Positions 9,859 to 21,625 of a stretch of 64,000 nucleotides of DNA are shown piece after piece. Each line of letters starts with the position of its first letter. Within the stretch, counting starts at the first letter, position 1. Made by a program: the position numbers and the translations under genes. The DNA comes from Acytostelium subglobosum LB1 (lineage: Eukaryota; Evosea; Eumycetozoa; Acytosteliales; Acytosteliaceae), in assembly GCF_000787575.1 (NCBI RefSeq), contig NW_012236523.1, forward strand, positions 1,044,985 to 1,108,984, written 5' to 3'. Below the pieces are notes generated by a model, which ran no database searches, was not told the DNA's origin, and was given only the letters and a program-made list of their open reading frames with translations.

Positions 9859-10437
9859 TTAACTTGATTGACAATGTAGTCTACTTGAAGTGAAATGACC
9901 TTTATCATTGATGCATGAGCTATTTAGATCAAACTGTTGTAGTTCACCATTTCCAGAGCATGCGACTCGGTCGTCAAACACAGTCTGTGAGATGGTAGTG
10001 GAGTTGCACGTCAATTGTGAGCCACCAAAGCATATGGCCGATGGTTGGACGTAGAGATTGGCAGGATCACCCTCACAGTTGGTATTGTAATAGATTGCCT
10101 TTACAATTGAACCACTTGGTAATACAAGTGTACTCATACAGCTTAGTTTCTCGTTGATGTCGTCCAGACATTGACCAGTGGGCACAGAGTATTTATCCAC
10201 TAGATCTCCAGTGCAGTTGGCTGTTGTATAAAGGTTATAATATACTTTGGAGTGAGTTGGATCACATGTCATACTGACACCATTCTTGCAGGCACCATTG
10301 ACTATATAGTTCAGAGGTGATACGGTGTGAGATAGATCGCATGGTTCACTAAATATATATGATGTTGAGTTGACCGATGATAACTGTATCAACATTAACA
10401 TAATGACACTTAAAACTATTACTGCTATAGTAGACAT
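9859..10437 (-). CDS. Small secreted Cys-rich protein, unknown
   Basis: A single exon of 192 residues, taken from the ATG that directly starts a signal peptide (MSTIAVIVLSVIMLMLIQ). A longer in-frame start lies 57 bases upstream but would put 19 polar residues before the signal. The mature part has regularly spaced cysteines and NCT/NST-type glycosylation sites, with repeated modules built around a YYN-x-x-x-NC-x-GD motif (two copies, near residues 75 and 120). No transmembrane segment follows. Dictyostelids have many such secreted Cys-rich families, and I cannot assign this one. It converges on the VPS10 gene. Confidence 0.75.
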   Translation of the reverse strand: MSTIAVIVLSVIMLMLIQLSSVNSTSYIFSEPCDLSHTVSPLNYIVNGACKNGVSMTCDPTHSKVYYNLYTTANCTGDLVDKYSVPTGQCLDDINEKLSCMSTLVLPSGSIVKAIYYNTNCEGDPANLYVQPSAICFGGSQLTCNSTTISQTVFDDRVACSGNGELQQFDLNSSCINDKGHFTSSRLHCQSS

Positions 10438-11544
10438 ATTATTTGTTTGTTCTTTCTTTGTTGTTGTTGGTATGATTGATTGATTGTTGATCAATTGGAA
10501 ATGTCGATAGACATACTACTTTGGATGATCAATCCAACCTGGAGCAACCTACATCCCCAGACAGTCAATCGGTCATACGACTAGAGAGGAACGGACAACC
10601 AGCGTATCATCTCAATGACAAATCAAATAAATTTGTTACCTTATTAGTGTCTGTTTATCTGTCTCTCAGTCTGTCTGTCTTGTGCTCGCTCGCTGATAGT
10701 GATCAATTACTTTAAATACACACATAAAGGGGTGATGTTAGAGTGTGTGTGAGTGATGTAGCATCGAGATCGACACCTTTAAAGAATACAATGTGGTGTA
10801 TTTAGTGTGATGACAAATAGAGTAATAGTGAGCGTGAGAGATAGTGAGACAGAGGAGAATTGAATTCAGAGTCAATCATATAACTTCATTATTACCCATT
10901 ACTCAACCAAATAGTTATAACTACTGGTCAAACAGTCAGCTTTGAGTCATGTCCACTCATGGTCTTCTTGGTGACCAAAGCGATGACACCAAACCGGTCC
11001 GTTCGCAGTCTAAAGGTATCTCAATGCAAGGCCCCATCTCCACATCATCAGGAAGATCCTGCGAATGGGAAAGAACTTTATTCAGAGAAAGGTGTCCGGA
11101 CCTTGGACGATGGTGGGTGATGACAATCAAAAAGGTCATTGTGATAGATACAGAGATCTATCATCAACAGGAGGGCCTGGGCACGGACCACCCATTCACC
11201 TGACACCGAACAGAAGATATTTATTTTTTTCATCCTGATTGGCGGTTGGGGCACCCTCAAGGTGGCGATGATGAGGCATTCCATCAACGGATCATAACCA
11301 CAATGATGTTGTCGTTGATTTTTAATAATTATTTTTTTACAACAATACCTGATTTGATTTGGTTTGATGATGATGATGACATTGTTATAAATAACTCACA
11401 GAGTCAGAGTGACAGTAATTCAGTTGGATCGTCGTGTCGTCTGTTTGTTTAGATCTTTTTCAATCATTCTTCTTAACGTTCAACAAATAATATCTATCAT
11501 CTTATCTTTCTCCACACTTTATTTATTTGTATTATTACAACAAC
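10438..11544. promoter_or_regulatory. Long intergenic region before the PH-domain gene
   Basis: Divergent upstream region of two genes. Most is AT-rich with GAGAGTGA and TCTGTCTGT runs. A block at about 10945-11290 is richer in G+C and holds overlapping short frames on both strands (up to 84 codons from ATG 10949), but neither strand gives a recognisable peptide. I see no supported gene. It may be a 5' leader, a non-coding RNA or a decayed sequence. Confidence 0.3.
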
Positions 11545-14500
11545 ATGACGTCAGTTCTCGTTGAATACATCAACGATGGAGAGGCTGGAAGAGGTAAGTT
11601 AGAACTTTTAAAAACAAAAATGCATCAATCACTCACACACATCACTTCAATGATCATCTTAAGATGGACAAAATGGACACAGTGGAAGCAATGGTATGTC
11701 CGATGGTGCTTCCGGTTCCAATGGTGGAAATGGTTCAAAGGGTGAGAGAGGTACCAATGCTGGTACCATCGATGTTCAACTATATTCCACTCCTCAGAAC
11801 CAGATCATGTTGCAAGCCAACTTTGGTGCAAATGAGAGGTATGTGTAACATATTCATCATACTTGATTGATTGATTGATTGACTGACTTTATGTTTAGAT
11901 CAAGAGGTTTCCAAAAGACCGATGTTATGACCTTGGGCAATGCAAAGAACCAGTTGGTGCTCAGCTCAAGGGGTGGTGACGGAGGTCATGGTGGTGCCGG
12001 TGGAAACGGTGGTAATGGTGCACAAGGCTATCGTGGAAGAGATGCCTCTAGAAGCAGCTCTGGTACCGATGGTGGTCCAGGTGGTAATGGTGGTCATGGA
12101 GGCAATGGTGCCGATGGAGGTAACTCTGGTAGCGGTGCCAACACCACCATTCACAACAGTGAGCCCGACATGGATCTTCTGATGGTGCTCAAGCAAAGAG
12201 TTGGTAACACAGCAGCCGGTAACCCAGGTCACGGTGGTTCGCGTGGTGCCGGTGGCTACGGAGGTGATGGAGGTTGGGGTGGTTCATCCTACTCCTGGTC
12301 CGAGGAGCGTTACTACACCGACAGTGAGGGCAACCAGTGCTCAACATCAGAGTCATTTACCAACCCAGGTGGTTACAATGGTCCATCCGGTTCGAATGGT
12401 TCAGATGGCCACTCTGGAAGTGATGGTCATTCAGGTGCCGATGGTGCCTTCACCATCAGTCTCAAGATGAACAATGGTCAAGTGTTCCAATATCGCTCAC
12501 CATACAACCTCGAGGTCAAGAAGATCGACTACTGCGACACCATTGGTTATGGCATCATTGAGCCAGACTCTGATGTCAACCTGTCCGTTACACATACCAA
12601 TGTTGGAGGCATGCCCACACCCTCCGTCCAGACCATCCACTCGTACGTCTCAAACAATGAGTGGGTTGTCTGTGAGATCAACAACAGAGTGCCAATGAAG
12701 AAGTGGATCAACTCCGGAGAGACCACTGCATTGACCCGTCCCATCGTCTACCACGTCAAGGACTTCCGTCAGCAGTTCCCCCTCCCCAGAGAGCCATGGA
12801 CATCCGTCGGAAAGATGGAGCATCAGGCATTGGTCGAGCGTGTCAATCAGACATTCGCCAACGTTGCCAAGAGTGTACATAACTTCACAATCGAATACCC
12901 AGTCCAGGCATCATTGATCAAGGGTCTGGACAGTGTGGAGTTGGGCGATGAGGCACCAATCCTCTTCACCCTCTGGAACAAGTCCAAGCATGGCGTTGGC
13001 AATGAGATCCAGTCCGTCCTGAAGCAATCACCAACTAGAATTTTGTTCACCCGCCTCAACATCCATCTGAAGGCACAGGGAGGCACGACCACCCTTGCCC
13101 CATCAGACTTTTGTGTCAGAGATGCCAATGGCGTCGTGTTCAAGAACCCAGAGCGTGGATTGCATGCCAACGCCCCCGCCCTTCAGCCAAACAAGCTCAA
13201 CTCGTTTGCCTCCACACTTCAATTTGTCAACCCAGAGACCAAGCCATACACTCGTGTCCTGGTGGAGTCTGTCCTCTACCTTGGCCACGTCAAGGACATG
13301 ATGAATGCCCAGCCAATCCAGTCGCGTCCATTCGAGATCCAGTTGTCAGAGGGATACAAGAGCATAGATGCCGACGTGTTGTTGATCACCAACAATCAAA
13401 CAGAGTATGGTGAGGTCGAGGCCTGGAGAGCTCTGTGTAGTGACCTCGGCTACAACACTGCCGTATGGAACGTCAACCTCTACAAGGATCTCAACCTTGC
13501 ACACGTCAAGAGCAATGGCAAGTCATTGATGGACGAGTTTGTTGGCAAGAACATCATCTTCCTCAACAACACCTTTGTCCGTGACGAGCGAAGATACGAT
13601 GCCGTTGGCTTCTTGCGTGCCAAGGAGTTGTTTGCCGCTGCCAAGTTCCGTGGTATCCACACTCTGGTCGTCGGTTCAAGAGGCTGCAACATGCAGTTGG
13701 AGTTGGTGCCTGCCGTCGGTGCCGACAAGATGGTATCGATCAGTTACTTCAAGAGTCCAGAGGAGTACACCCGTGCCCTCAAGAGACGTATTCTCCAAGG
13801 ACCAGGTTCAGCTCTGCCCCTGCCAGCCACCACCACTCCTACACTGTCCTCGATTGTCATGGTGGACAAGAAGCAGCGTTTCGTTGCACTTCACTCACCA
13901 ATCCACACACTGTGTGTCTACTCTCACCACCACGATGTCTACCCATCCGAGACCATCTACTTGGACACTTTCAGCATCTCGGACATTGGCGAGGACTCCT
14001 TTGAGCTCAACCTTACCAAGCTCGACAAGAAGTATATCATCAAGACTTGCACTGACAAGAAGGTACCAGAGAAGATCAACTCATTGGACCCAAGAATGAA
14101 CTGCACCTTTGATCTGCGTCTGTTGAAGGATACTCTGCGCGCAGTCACCACACCAACCATCACTCAGGTTGACAAGAAGAAGGAGGGCATCCTCGAGATG
14201 AGAAAGGGAGACTCTGGTTCCAAGAGCTACACCAAGCGTTTCATCATCTTCAATGGCAAGGAGCGCACCATCACCAAGTTTGACGTCAATGGCAAGGAGC
14301 AACAGCAGCCAAAGACCAAGAAGGTGTACTCTCTGAACCGTTTCGCCGTCACCATTGGCAACTACTTTGGTAATGAGTCGAGCAAGGACCATGCCACCAC
14401 CTTCCAGATCGTCACCTCTGACAAGATCATCTTCTTGAGAGCCAAGACCACTCAGGATAGAGAGGAGTGGATTAACGAGCTCTCTGTGTTGCCAACAGTT

Positions 14501-15820
14501 GAGATCACTCAGGTGTACCGTGATCCATCGGTGGCCCTCAAGCAGAAGAAGGGACTCTCACCAGATCGTTCCAACGGCAACTTGAAGGACGAGAAGGCCA
14601 ACGGCATGCAGGAGTTCTACCCAATCAACATCATCCCAGTGAATGAGCGTTACATCTTCACCAAGCCCAAGGACAGAGATCTTGAGCAGATGGCCGTCAA
14701 GTTGAACAAGCAACTCAAGAACCGTTTCCCCAACCAGAGAAACATCGTGGTCTATGACCAAAAGGTCTCCAAGACTGAGAAGTTCGCCACCTACTACCTG
14801 GGCACTTTGGAGGTGCACCGTTCCCTGGACACCACCACTCCACACATCGTTCAGATCAACATTGAGAACGACTTGGCCATCCATGATCCAAACGCCATTC
14901 GCTCCTACCCAACGTTGTACAACGTGCTCAAGACACTGGACTTCTCTCAGAAGCTCACCATCCTAAATGACAAGGTACTCAAGGTGACCGGTGCCACACC
15001 AAGAAGCGAGCCATACATCTCCAAGTTTGACATGTGTGGATTGACTCTTCTGTCCATCATCTCTGATATTGCCGAGGAGCAGTTCCACTTCAGAGAGTCC
15101 AAGTGGCGTGACAAGGTCAGCTCAGAGAAGATCTACTCGTTCATCAGAACATTGATCCAGATCAAGACCTTCAACTTTGTTGAGCAGCGTGGATGTGACA
15201 CTCTGTTGGGCGACATCATCCTCGAGATTGGTGCTCATCTCAGCATCATGAAGTCATGCTACACATCCTTGGCCGATAAGTTGCTCCCACACAGACGTTC
15301 AAAGGCTGTGAACAAGGGAGTGAAGCGTCTCTATTGGGAGATCATCATGATCCACATTCTTGGATACGACATTGCCAAGGCCGAGAGCACTGACTTTGGA
15401 AAGCTTGACTCTGCCTTTGTCAAGTCGGTCAAGGTCAAGATCAACGCCAAGGTTGCCGCATGGGAGGCCCACGCCGTCAAGTCGACACCCCAGTTTGTCT
15501 ATGGCTACCGCTACGATGAGAAGAGCGGCGAGAAGAAGAAGATTGCCAAGAACAAGGATGTCATCATCGAGTGGTACCGCAAGCCTCACTTCTCCAACTC
15601 AATCATCGACACCACTGTCATTCCCGAGGTGGTCATGAGCAAGGACAAGTTCCATTCACTCATTGCTGCTCCTCGTTCCAACGCCGTGTCCGAGACACGT
15701 GCCTGCTTCAACACCGAGAACGACAGAGTACAATACGTCAACGACATGTTTGTCCGTGAACTTGGACAGCCAGCCGCAGAGCTCCTCTCACACAGACTCA
15801 CCGTCAATGAGGTCGTCTAA
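11545..15820 (+). CDS. Large Gly-rich PH-domain protein
   Basis: Three inferred exons (11545-11593, 11664-11838, 11899-15820) give 1381 residues, beginning MTSVLVEYINDGEAGR. Residues about 18-200 hold collagen-like Gly-x-x tracts (GGHGGAGGNGGNGAQG) interrupted by a short beta-like segment. The centre (about 250-780) has no motif I recognise. A PH domain lies at about 825-930 (from KKEGILEMRKGD to a final EEWINELSVL), with the invariant Trp of the C-terminal helix. The last 450 residues look alpha-helical and folded. Dictyostelids have PH proteins of this architecture (recollection, uncertain). PH domains usually bind phosphoinositides or proteins at membranes, and a signalling scaffold role is inferred. 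Codon use in the main exon is strongly biased to C-ending codons, which suggests high expression. Confidence 0.85.
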
Positions 15821-15910
15821 GCCCAATGCAAATCAACCAAACAACAACACCCCTGATACAAGTAATACTACAATGTCTTGATACATATAATTAAAGGACT
15901 ATCTATTTAT

Positions 15911-17244
15911 CTAACATCTTGTTGAATTATTTGTCATTATTAACCATTTTGATGAACTTTCTAATATCTTCCGTTGTTGATATATTACTGGATATTGTTG
16001 GATATGATGGTTGTTAGGACGTATTGGGTACCAACGAGCAAAGGTGGATACATACATGTACTCTGATTGTGGACTGATTTGTTTCAATAGTTGTGTCAAG
16101 ACACTGGATGGACCAATCTCGACAAATAAATGTCCAGCATTTCCAGTCTCTGCTTCTTTTGATTTCCAACCATCCAAACAGTATTGAATGGATGATACCC
16201 AGTTCACAGTCTCTACCAATTGTCTTGATAGCAATGGTTTAATATCTGCTGCCTCAATGTACTGGTAATTGATTGTTGTTGGTTAATTGGTTGTTGTGTC
16301 AACAGTTTAGATTGAAGTACTACTTACTGGTCGACTGGTAACATTTGAGATCACTTGGTAGTTTGGTCGTTTGAAGTTGATATTGTTCAAGTGCTTGCTC
16401 TCAAACTCTTGGGAGCATGGTAACATCAGTTTGCTATGGAATGCTGCACTGACTTCCAACTGTTTGATTGACCTACAAAGTCTTTGTTCTTTCAACATCG
16501 ACATTGTCTTATCTACACCAGACACTGTACCACTGATCACTATCTATTATGATGATGTCAAAGAGTCAGATACGATGATGCACGATGACGATGGTGAGTG
16601 ACCTACTTGATTTGGAGAGTTGATGTTTGATACATCACATATATCATTGACTGGGTCCTGTCTATATAGTTGTTGTGTGTACTCTTTGATTCGATCAAGA
16701 GTTGAGCCAGGTGTTAACATGTCATCCCTTGATAGGACAGCAGCCATTTTGCCTTGTTTCATCTGCTTCATCAGTTGACCACGATGATGCACCAATGGTA
16801 GACATTGTTCAAATGTGATTGATCTTGCGGCCAACAGTGATGTGTATTCACCAAGTGAATGTCCCAACACAAAATCAACTCTATTGTCTATTGGTGTTGC
16901 TATCAACTCTTGTTCCAATATCTTTAGTATCGAATAAGAGTGTAGCAATACAGCTGGTTGAGTGATCTCTGTTTGTTTCAGCTCATCCTGTTGTTGTTGT
17001 TGTTGTTGAAGGCAGAGTTGTAAGAATCATCATGATCGAATGAATCAAGGAGATGGATGCTATCCTAAACAATGTTTGGTCGTACCATTGGCGAATTGAA
17101 CATCACATTGGACAAAGACATCTGAAGTAGACGATCAGCCTCCTCAAACAAAGGCCGTATATAAGGGAAGCTAGTGACCAAATCTTTAGCCATGCCAACA
17201 GTCTGACTTCCCTGTCCAGGGAATAGTAGTGCTATTCTCTTCAT
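15911..17244 (-). CDS. mcat: Malonyl-CoA:ACP transacylase (mitochondrial FabD/MCAT)
   Basis: Four inferred exons (17244-17086, 16987-16607, 16543-16328, 16261-15911) encode 368 residues. An in-frame ATG five codons further upstream would add MYLER. Family motifs are in order: LFPGQGSQ near the N-terminus, QPAVLLHSYS, the nucleophile elbow GHSLGEY (catalytic Ser), and the catalytic His in VSAAFHS. The C-terminal part has FVEIGPSSVLTQLLKQI. The enzyme loads malonyl groups on acyl carrier protein. As a free-standing protein it most likely serves type II fatty-acid synthesis in mitochondria (lipoate precursor), although no clear targeting peptide precedes the core. A Gln-rich CAA run lies in intron 1, just before exon 2. 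Confidence 0.92.
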
Positions 17245-17464
17245 TCTCTCTAAATACAATGATCATAAGATCATTAGATTCATTAAAGATCGATGTTTGT
17301 GAGTAACCCTAAAAACAAATTAAAATAAAATAAATTAAAAGTTCCCAGGACCCCTTGACAATTGGACCGGTCTGTTGTTCAGCCAGACGAATACATGAGC
17401 CATCTTATTTTATAAGTCCGATGATAAAAACAACGTAGTAAACATTCATATAAATGTTATAAAC

Positions 17465-18371
17465 ATGTTGGTCGGACTAGTATATGATATCATATTCTTA
17501 TGCATATCTTTTATAATATATTTTACATATCATGTATATCTATTCATTCGAGTCAAGAATTCAAAGACATCTCACTTAACGTGGATCGGAAGAAATGACT
17601 CTTATAAGAGGCAGTGGATTGAACTAATGGTATCTGGTAAAAAGGTGATCTATCCATATATTTGATTCAAACGATGATCTTTAAGATGGGAACAACATGA
17701 TGAACTAATACTAACTCCCATTATCCAGGATATACTTGCAGTTCAAACACTTAGGAACATGGTGATGGCATCATCACTATTAGCAACAGCGTCGATTACA
17801 CTTGTAGTACTACTACTGAATATATTGGTGTCAAACAATCTATCCAATGTATTTGATCAGATCAGTATCATTGGAGCAACAAACTCTAGGATATTGGTAT
17901 ACAAATCATTCCTTCTGATTCTGGTGTTCCTATTTGCCTTTCTCAACTTTGCCACAGCGATACGATACACAACGCATCTGGCATTCCTTATCAATGTGGC
18001 ACCCTATCATTCAGAGTGCACACCAAGGTACTTGAACAAGATAATGCACAATGCCAGCAATCATCATACGTTTGGTGTTAGGTCATTCTACTTCTCCCTA
18101 CCTGTCATTCTGTATGTTGTATGTCACTTGTGACCTTTACCATTATATTCTAACAATATTACATTGTATATCTAGATGGTTCTTTGATCCAATATTTCTA
18201 TTAACAGGTACATTGATGCTAACCGTTTGGCTATACTTTGGAGATATATCCGATCTAATTATACCAATTGAAGAAAAGAAGAACAAGTCAAAAAGATCTT
18301 CAGATACTGATCTAGAGGCTTTAGAACTACCATCAAGTGGTGCTGGTGCTGCTGTGTCCGAAGCAGACTAA
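17465..18371 (+). CDS. DUF599 family membrane protein
   Basis: Three inferred exons (17465-17644, 17729-18111, 18176-18371) encode 252 residues. The protein starts with a hydrophobic helix (IIFLCISFIIYFTYHVYLFIRV). It then has the DUF599 hallmark LAVQTLRNMVMASSLLATASI, two more membrane helices and a final one (WFFDPIFLLTGTLMLTVWLYFGDI), ending in a charged Ser-rich tail. It therefore has about four transmembrane segments. The family occurs in bacteria, plants and protists, and its role is unknown. The gene is divergent from MCAT with 220 bases between the start codons, and converges on the DUF900 gene. Confidence 0.85.
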
Positions 18372-18491
18372 TAATTAACGATCGATCGATCGATTGAACA
18401 TTACAATATATGATTTATAAAGACATAGCTTTACCTCCACACGTGGTGGTGTTGACAATACTCGGACGGTTGTCTGTCTTGGACTACAACC

Positions 18492-20903
18492 TTAGACTAC
18501 AACCACTGAAGATGGCAGGATGGAGAATCGGTATACATCGTGCACCTTCTTCAAACGGGAGGTACGTTCATCGGCTCGCTTGCCCGTCACAACGAGGTCA
18601 TGTAGGTCGTCTACCATCAGTCTGTTAATGTTGAAGAAAGAGTGGTGTCGCTCCGACATGTTACTGTCCAGATCACCAGTATCGATAATGTCCACATCAA
18701 GTGCACGTCCATACACATCACTGATTAGGTTAACTAGTAATGTGGGTTGGGAGAGTTGTTAATATGTGAACAATGCTAACTAGTCATGGTATTAAAACTC
18801 ACTGTTGTTGCCAAGGTTCTGCTTTTGTAGCATCTTGAATGCCATCTTGATGGCCATATCACGATGATCTGCGTATATTGTCATCTTTGGACAATACTAT
18901 GTTGGTTATGTGATTTGGTGTATGTTAGGATTATAATATGGTATGTTGAGTGATGCTGTGATGACAACTTACATTCCTTAGCTCATCATAGTCATTCTTA
19001 AAGGTCTCAATCTCATAGTCTGGATTGAGGAAGATAAGGTTGGCCAGTTGTATCTTTGATTCATCATAGCCTGCACCACGTGATGATGATGGGGAGGAGG
19101 TCTCTGGCACCGTTGGTACACCACTGAAGCTGACATGTGGACTGAGCACCATGCGTTTACCAAAGGCTTTCTTCACCTTGGAGAATGAACGCAGGAAGAA
19201 TCGTGTGCCCATGCTATGACACATAATGTGAAGTGTGCGGATGCCTGCATGTCCAAGACTCTCGATGAACTTTTGTAGGTCGCGGTGATTGTCATTGTCA
19301 GAGGCGATGGAGTGTGCACACCAGTAGAGAAGTGAGCTGGTGGATGATGGCCAGTTGAACACAAATGGTTTCAGATAGCTTGGGAAGTGACCAAGTGCAA
19401 GGAACTGAGCGAATCGTTTGATGGCATCCTTCAGATCGTGATCATAGCCATGAATAAAAAGTAGTCCCTCATTGGACTGACTGGATATCCAGTTGTTGTC
19501 CAATACCAAGCTCTTGACGTTTGCCTTTTCCTTGTTTGCTTCCAAATTGATTGTGACTTTTGATTGAATCTGTTTGTGATTGAGTTACATGGGTGTTAGT
19601 GACATTGGTGACTTTTAAAGGTTGTTCATCAATTAAACATACATGTTGTCTTGGTTTATGACCAGATACCAAGAGTGTATCCAACTTTCTGTCAACTGAT
19701 ACTACAACAGAGGACTAGATTGGTTTTGTTACGTTAGGATGTATCCATGACGTAGTGTATATTTCGAGAAGTTTAAACTTACGATTGTCTTGTCCTCATC
19801 AATATGTCTATAGCTCCTATTGTCAAAGAGCTTCTTAATACAAATGCACTTCTTCTTGCAAGAGCAGTGATCTGGTCCTTTGATCATGCTCACCTTGGGG
19901 TAGCCCTTGAAGAAGTTACCAGAGACACAGCACTCAACTGCTGCGACACCAGTGTGTAGTGGCACTCTGTCAAGCCAACTCTTACCTCCACCATTGGTAC
20001 CGTAAACAATGCGGAGATTGACCAAGAGGGAACGTGTGTCATTCTCCATGCTCTCAAATGGTCCAAGGGGAATACCATTCTCCCAGTAGCCAGAGAGTAG
20101 CTCGCCTTGATAGCTTGTGTCCATCCATGTGCCAATGCCATGTGGACGTCCATCGACGAGAGGTCCTTCATAGATGCATGTCGTGGGTGTTCCAATGAGA
20201 CAGTTGCGCTGCTTGATTGTGAATCGATTGCTCTCGCCCTTTGTCCATGCCTCTTTGTCGGCCATAAGTGTCAGTGCACCAGTGATCGAGTAGATGCAAC
20301 GCATGATGTAGGGATAGACAAAGAAGCTGATGATGGTCAGCACCAGTATGCCACTGGCCAAACAGAGCAATGGGATATAGTACTGTTTCTTGTAGTACAG
20401 ATCAAATATGAAGAATAGATACAGTGTGACGTAGGCCTCCAAGAAGACCATCCTGACGATCCATGCAAATCTTGGAAGTATAAGTCCAAGTGATATTGAT
20501 ATGAATCCCATCAATATGAACTCTAATATAAATCCCTAGTGTGATAGAGTGTTAGTGTATGTATGTTGTTGAAAACAACAACAACAACAAGGTACACATA
20601 CATCAGTCCTCTTGAATTTGTATATCTGTAAGAATAGGTATACACCGTATGCAGCCAGGAACAATGCAGCCCAGAGTAATGAGAAGCCTCTCTTCTCATT
20701 AGATAGTGATCCTCTCTGTAGTCTTGACCATTGTCTCTTCTTCATGAACCAGAATGTACTTTGGTTTGATTGTGTAAGTGATCACTGATTGATATGATCT
20801 GACCAAACTAAAGTATGTGTACTTACTACTCCAACTCATTTGTAGTGGTATCTATGGTCTCTATTTGGTTGTCATCGTCCACTCCGTTTAGAGATGCAGA
20901 CAT
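18492..20903 (-). CDS. Membrane-anchored DUF900 alpha/beta-hydrolase with MORN-like motifs
   Basis: At least eight exons, start ATG 20903, stop at 18492. The short acidic N-terminus (MSASLNGVDDDNQ) is followed by about four transmembrane helices (exons at about 20740-20600 and 20530-20260). Next come two MORN-like motifs (YEGPLVDGRPHGIGTW and YQGELLSGYWENGIPLGPF), then a Cys-rich patch (CSCKKKCICIKK). The C-terminal half is a DUF900-type hydrolase: LLFIHGYDHDLKDA oxyanion region, nucleophile elbow CHSMGTRFF, a candidate acid in IYADHRDMA, and the His of ERHHSFF. DUF900 proteins are predicted lipases or esterases. The membrane anchor and lipid-binding MORN motifs fit a membrane-lipid substrate (inference). 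Introns near 18740, 18920 and 19570 were assigned by frame. Confidence 0.8.
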
Positions 20904-21625
20904 TGGTATAGATTTATGTAAGGTGTAACTATTGTTGTTGACATTGTTGTTGCTACTAGATGTACCTGGTGGTATTGTAGGGGAGCTAACACTGTTCCTC
21001 CTAACATACTCTATGTTCTCTTTTAAATCACTTCGATATCTATATGTGTGTGTGTCAGATCAGGTCAGGTTAGTTATCAATCATCAACCACATATATATA
21101 AAGACAACAACCGAATCATACACATTGCTAGTACCCAACAAGTGTGTCCTTTCATCCATGTTGCTAGTACTGTAATATTTATCTATTTGTATATATATAC
21201 TATGATACAAATAGTAATTGACTTATGCTCAACAACACAAGCAAAAGCACACACATTCTCTACTACTCTCAGTGTCCTGAAACTTGACGACCAAGGTCAA
21301 AAAGATCTAATTATATGAGGTGATATCAGATTCCTGGCAACAAGTCATCAAGATTGCATGAAAGAATGGAAAACTAACTAACTAGTTGCAGCAAATTATT
21401 AATTGATCAAATCACGAGGCGATACATACTCAACCGAATCTGAGCAGAGATTGGCATTGCATTCCATGTCGACATGTAACTCCAACAAGTAACTTGGCCA
21501 ACATACCCTTGGATGTTATGTACAATGATGGGCAATCAATCAATCAATTGATTACCACCTTTAGAGCTTTATATAAATATCTATATTACATGGCCAGATA
21601 GATAGAGTAGACCACAGAAAGTCGA
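20904..21625. other. Intergenic region, no gene seen
   Basis: AT-rich, with TGTG and ATATAT runs. It holds a divergent-looking 128-codon plus-strand frame (20932-21318) whose translation is low-complexity and hydrophobic, with no family resemblance. I treat it as non-coding upstream DNA of the DUF900 gene. Confidence 0.4.

Noticed and set aside
13103-13413. Several 60-100 codon ORFs inside the PH-domain gene
   Set aside because: Shadow frames created by the C-ending codon bias of the main exon.
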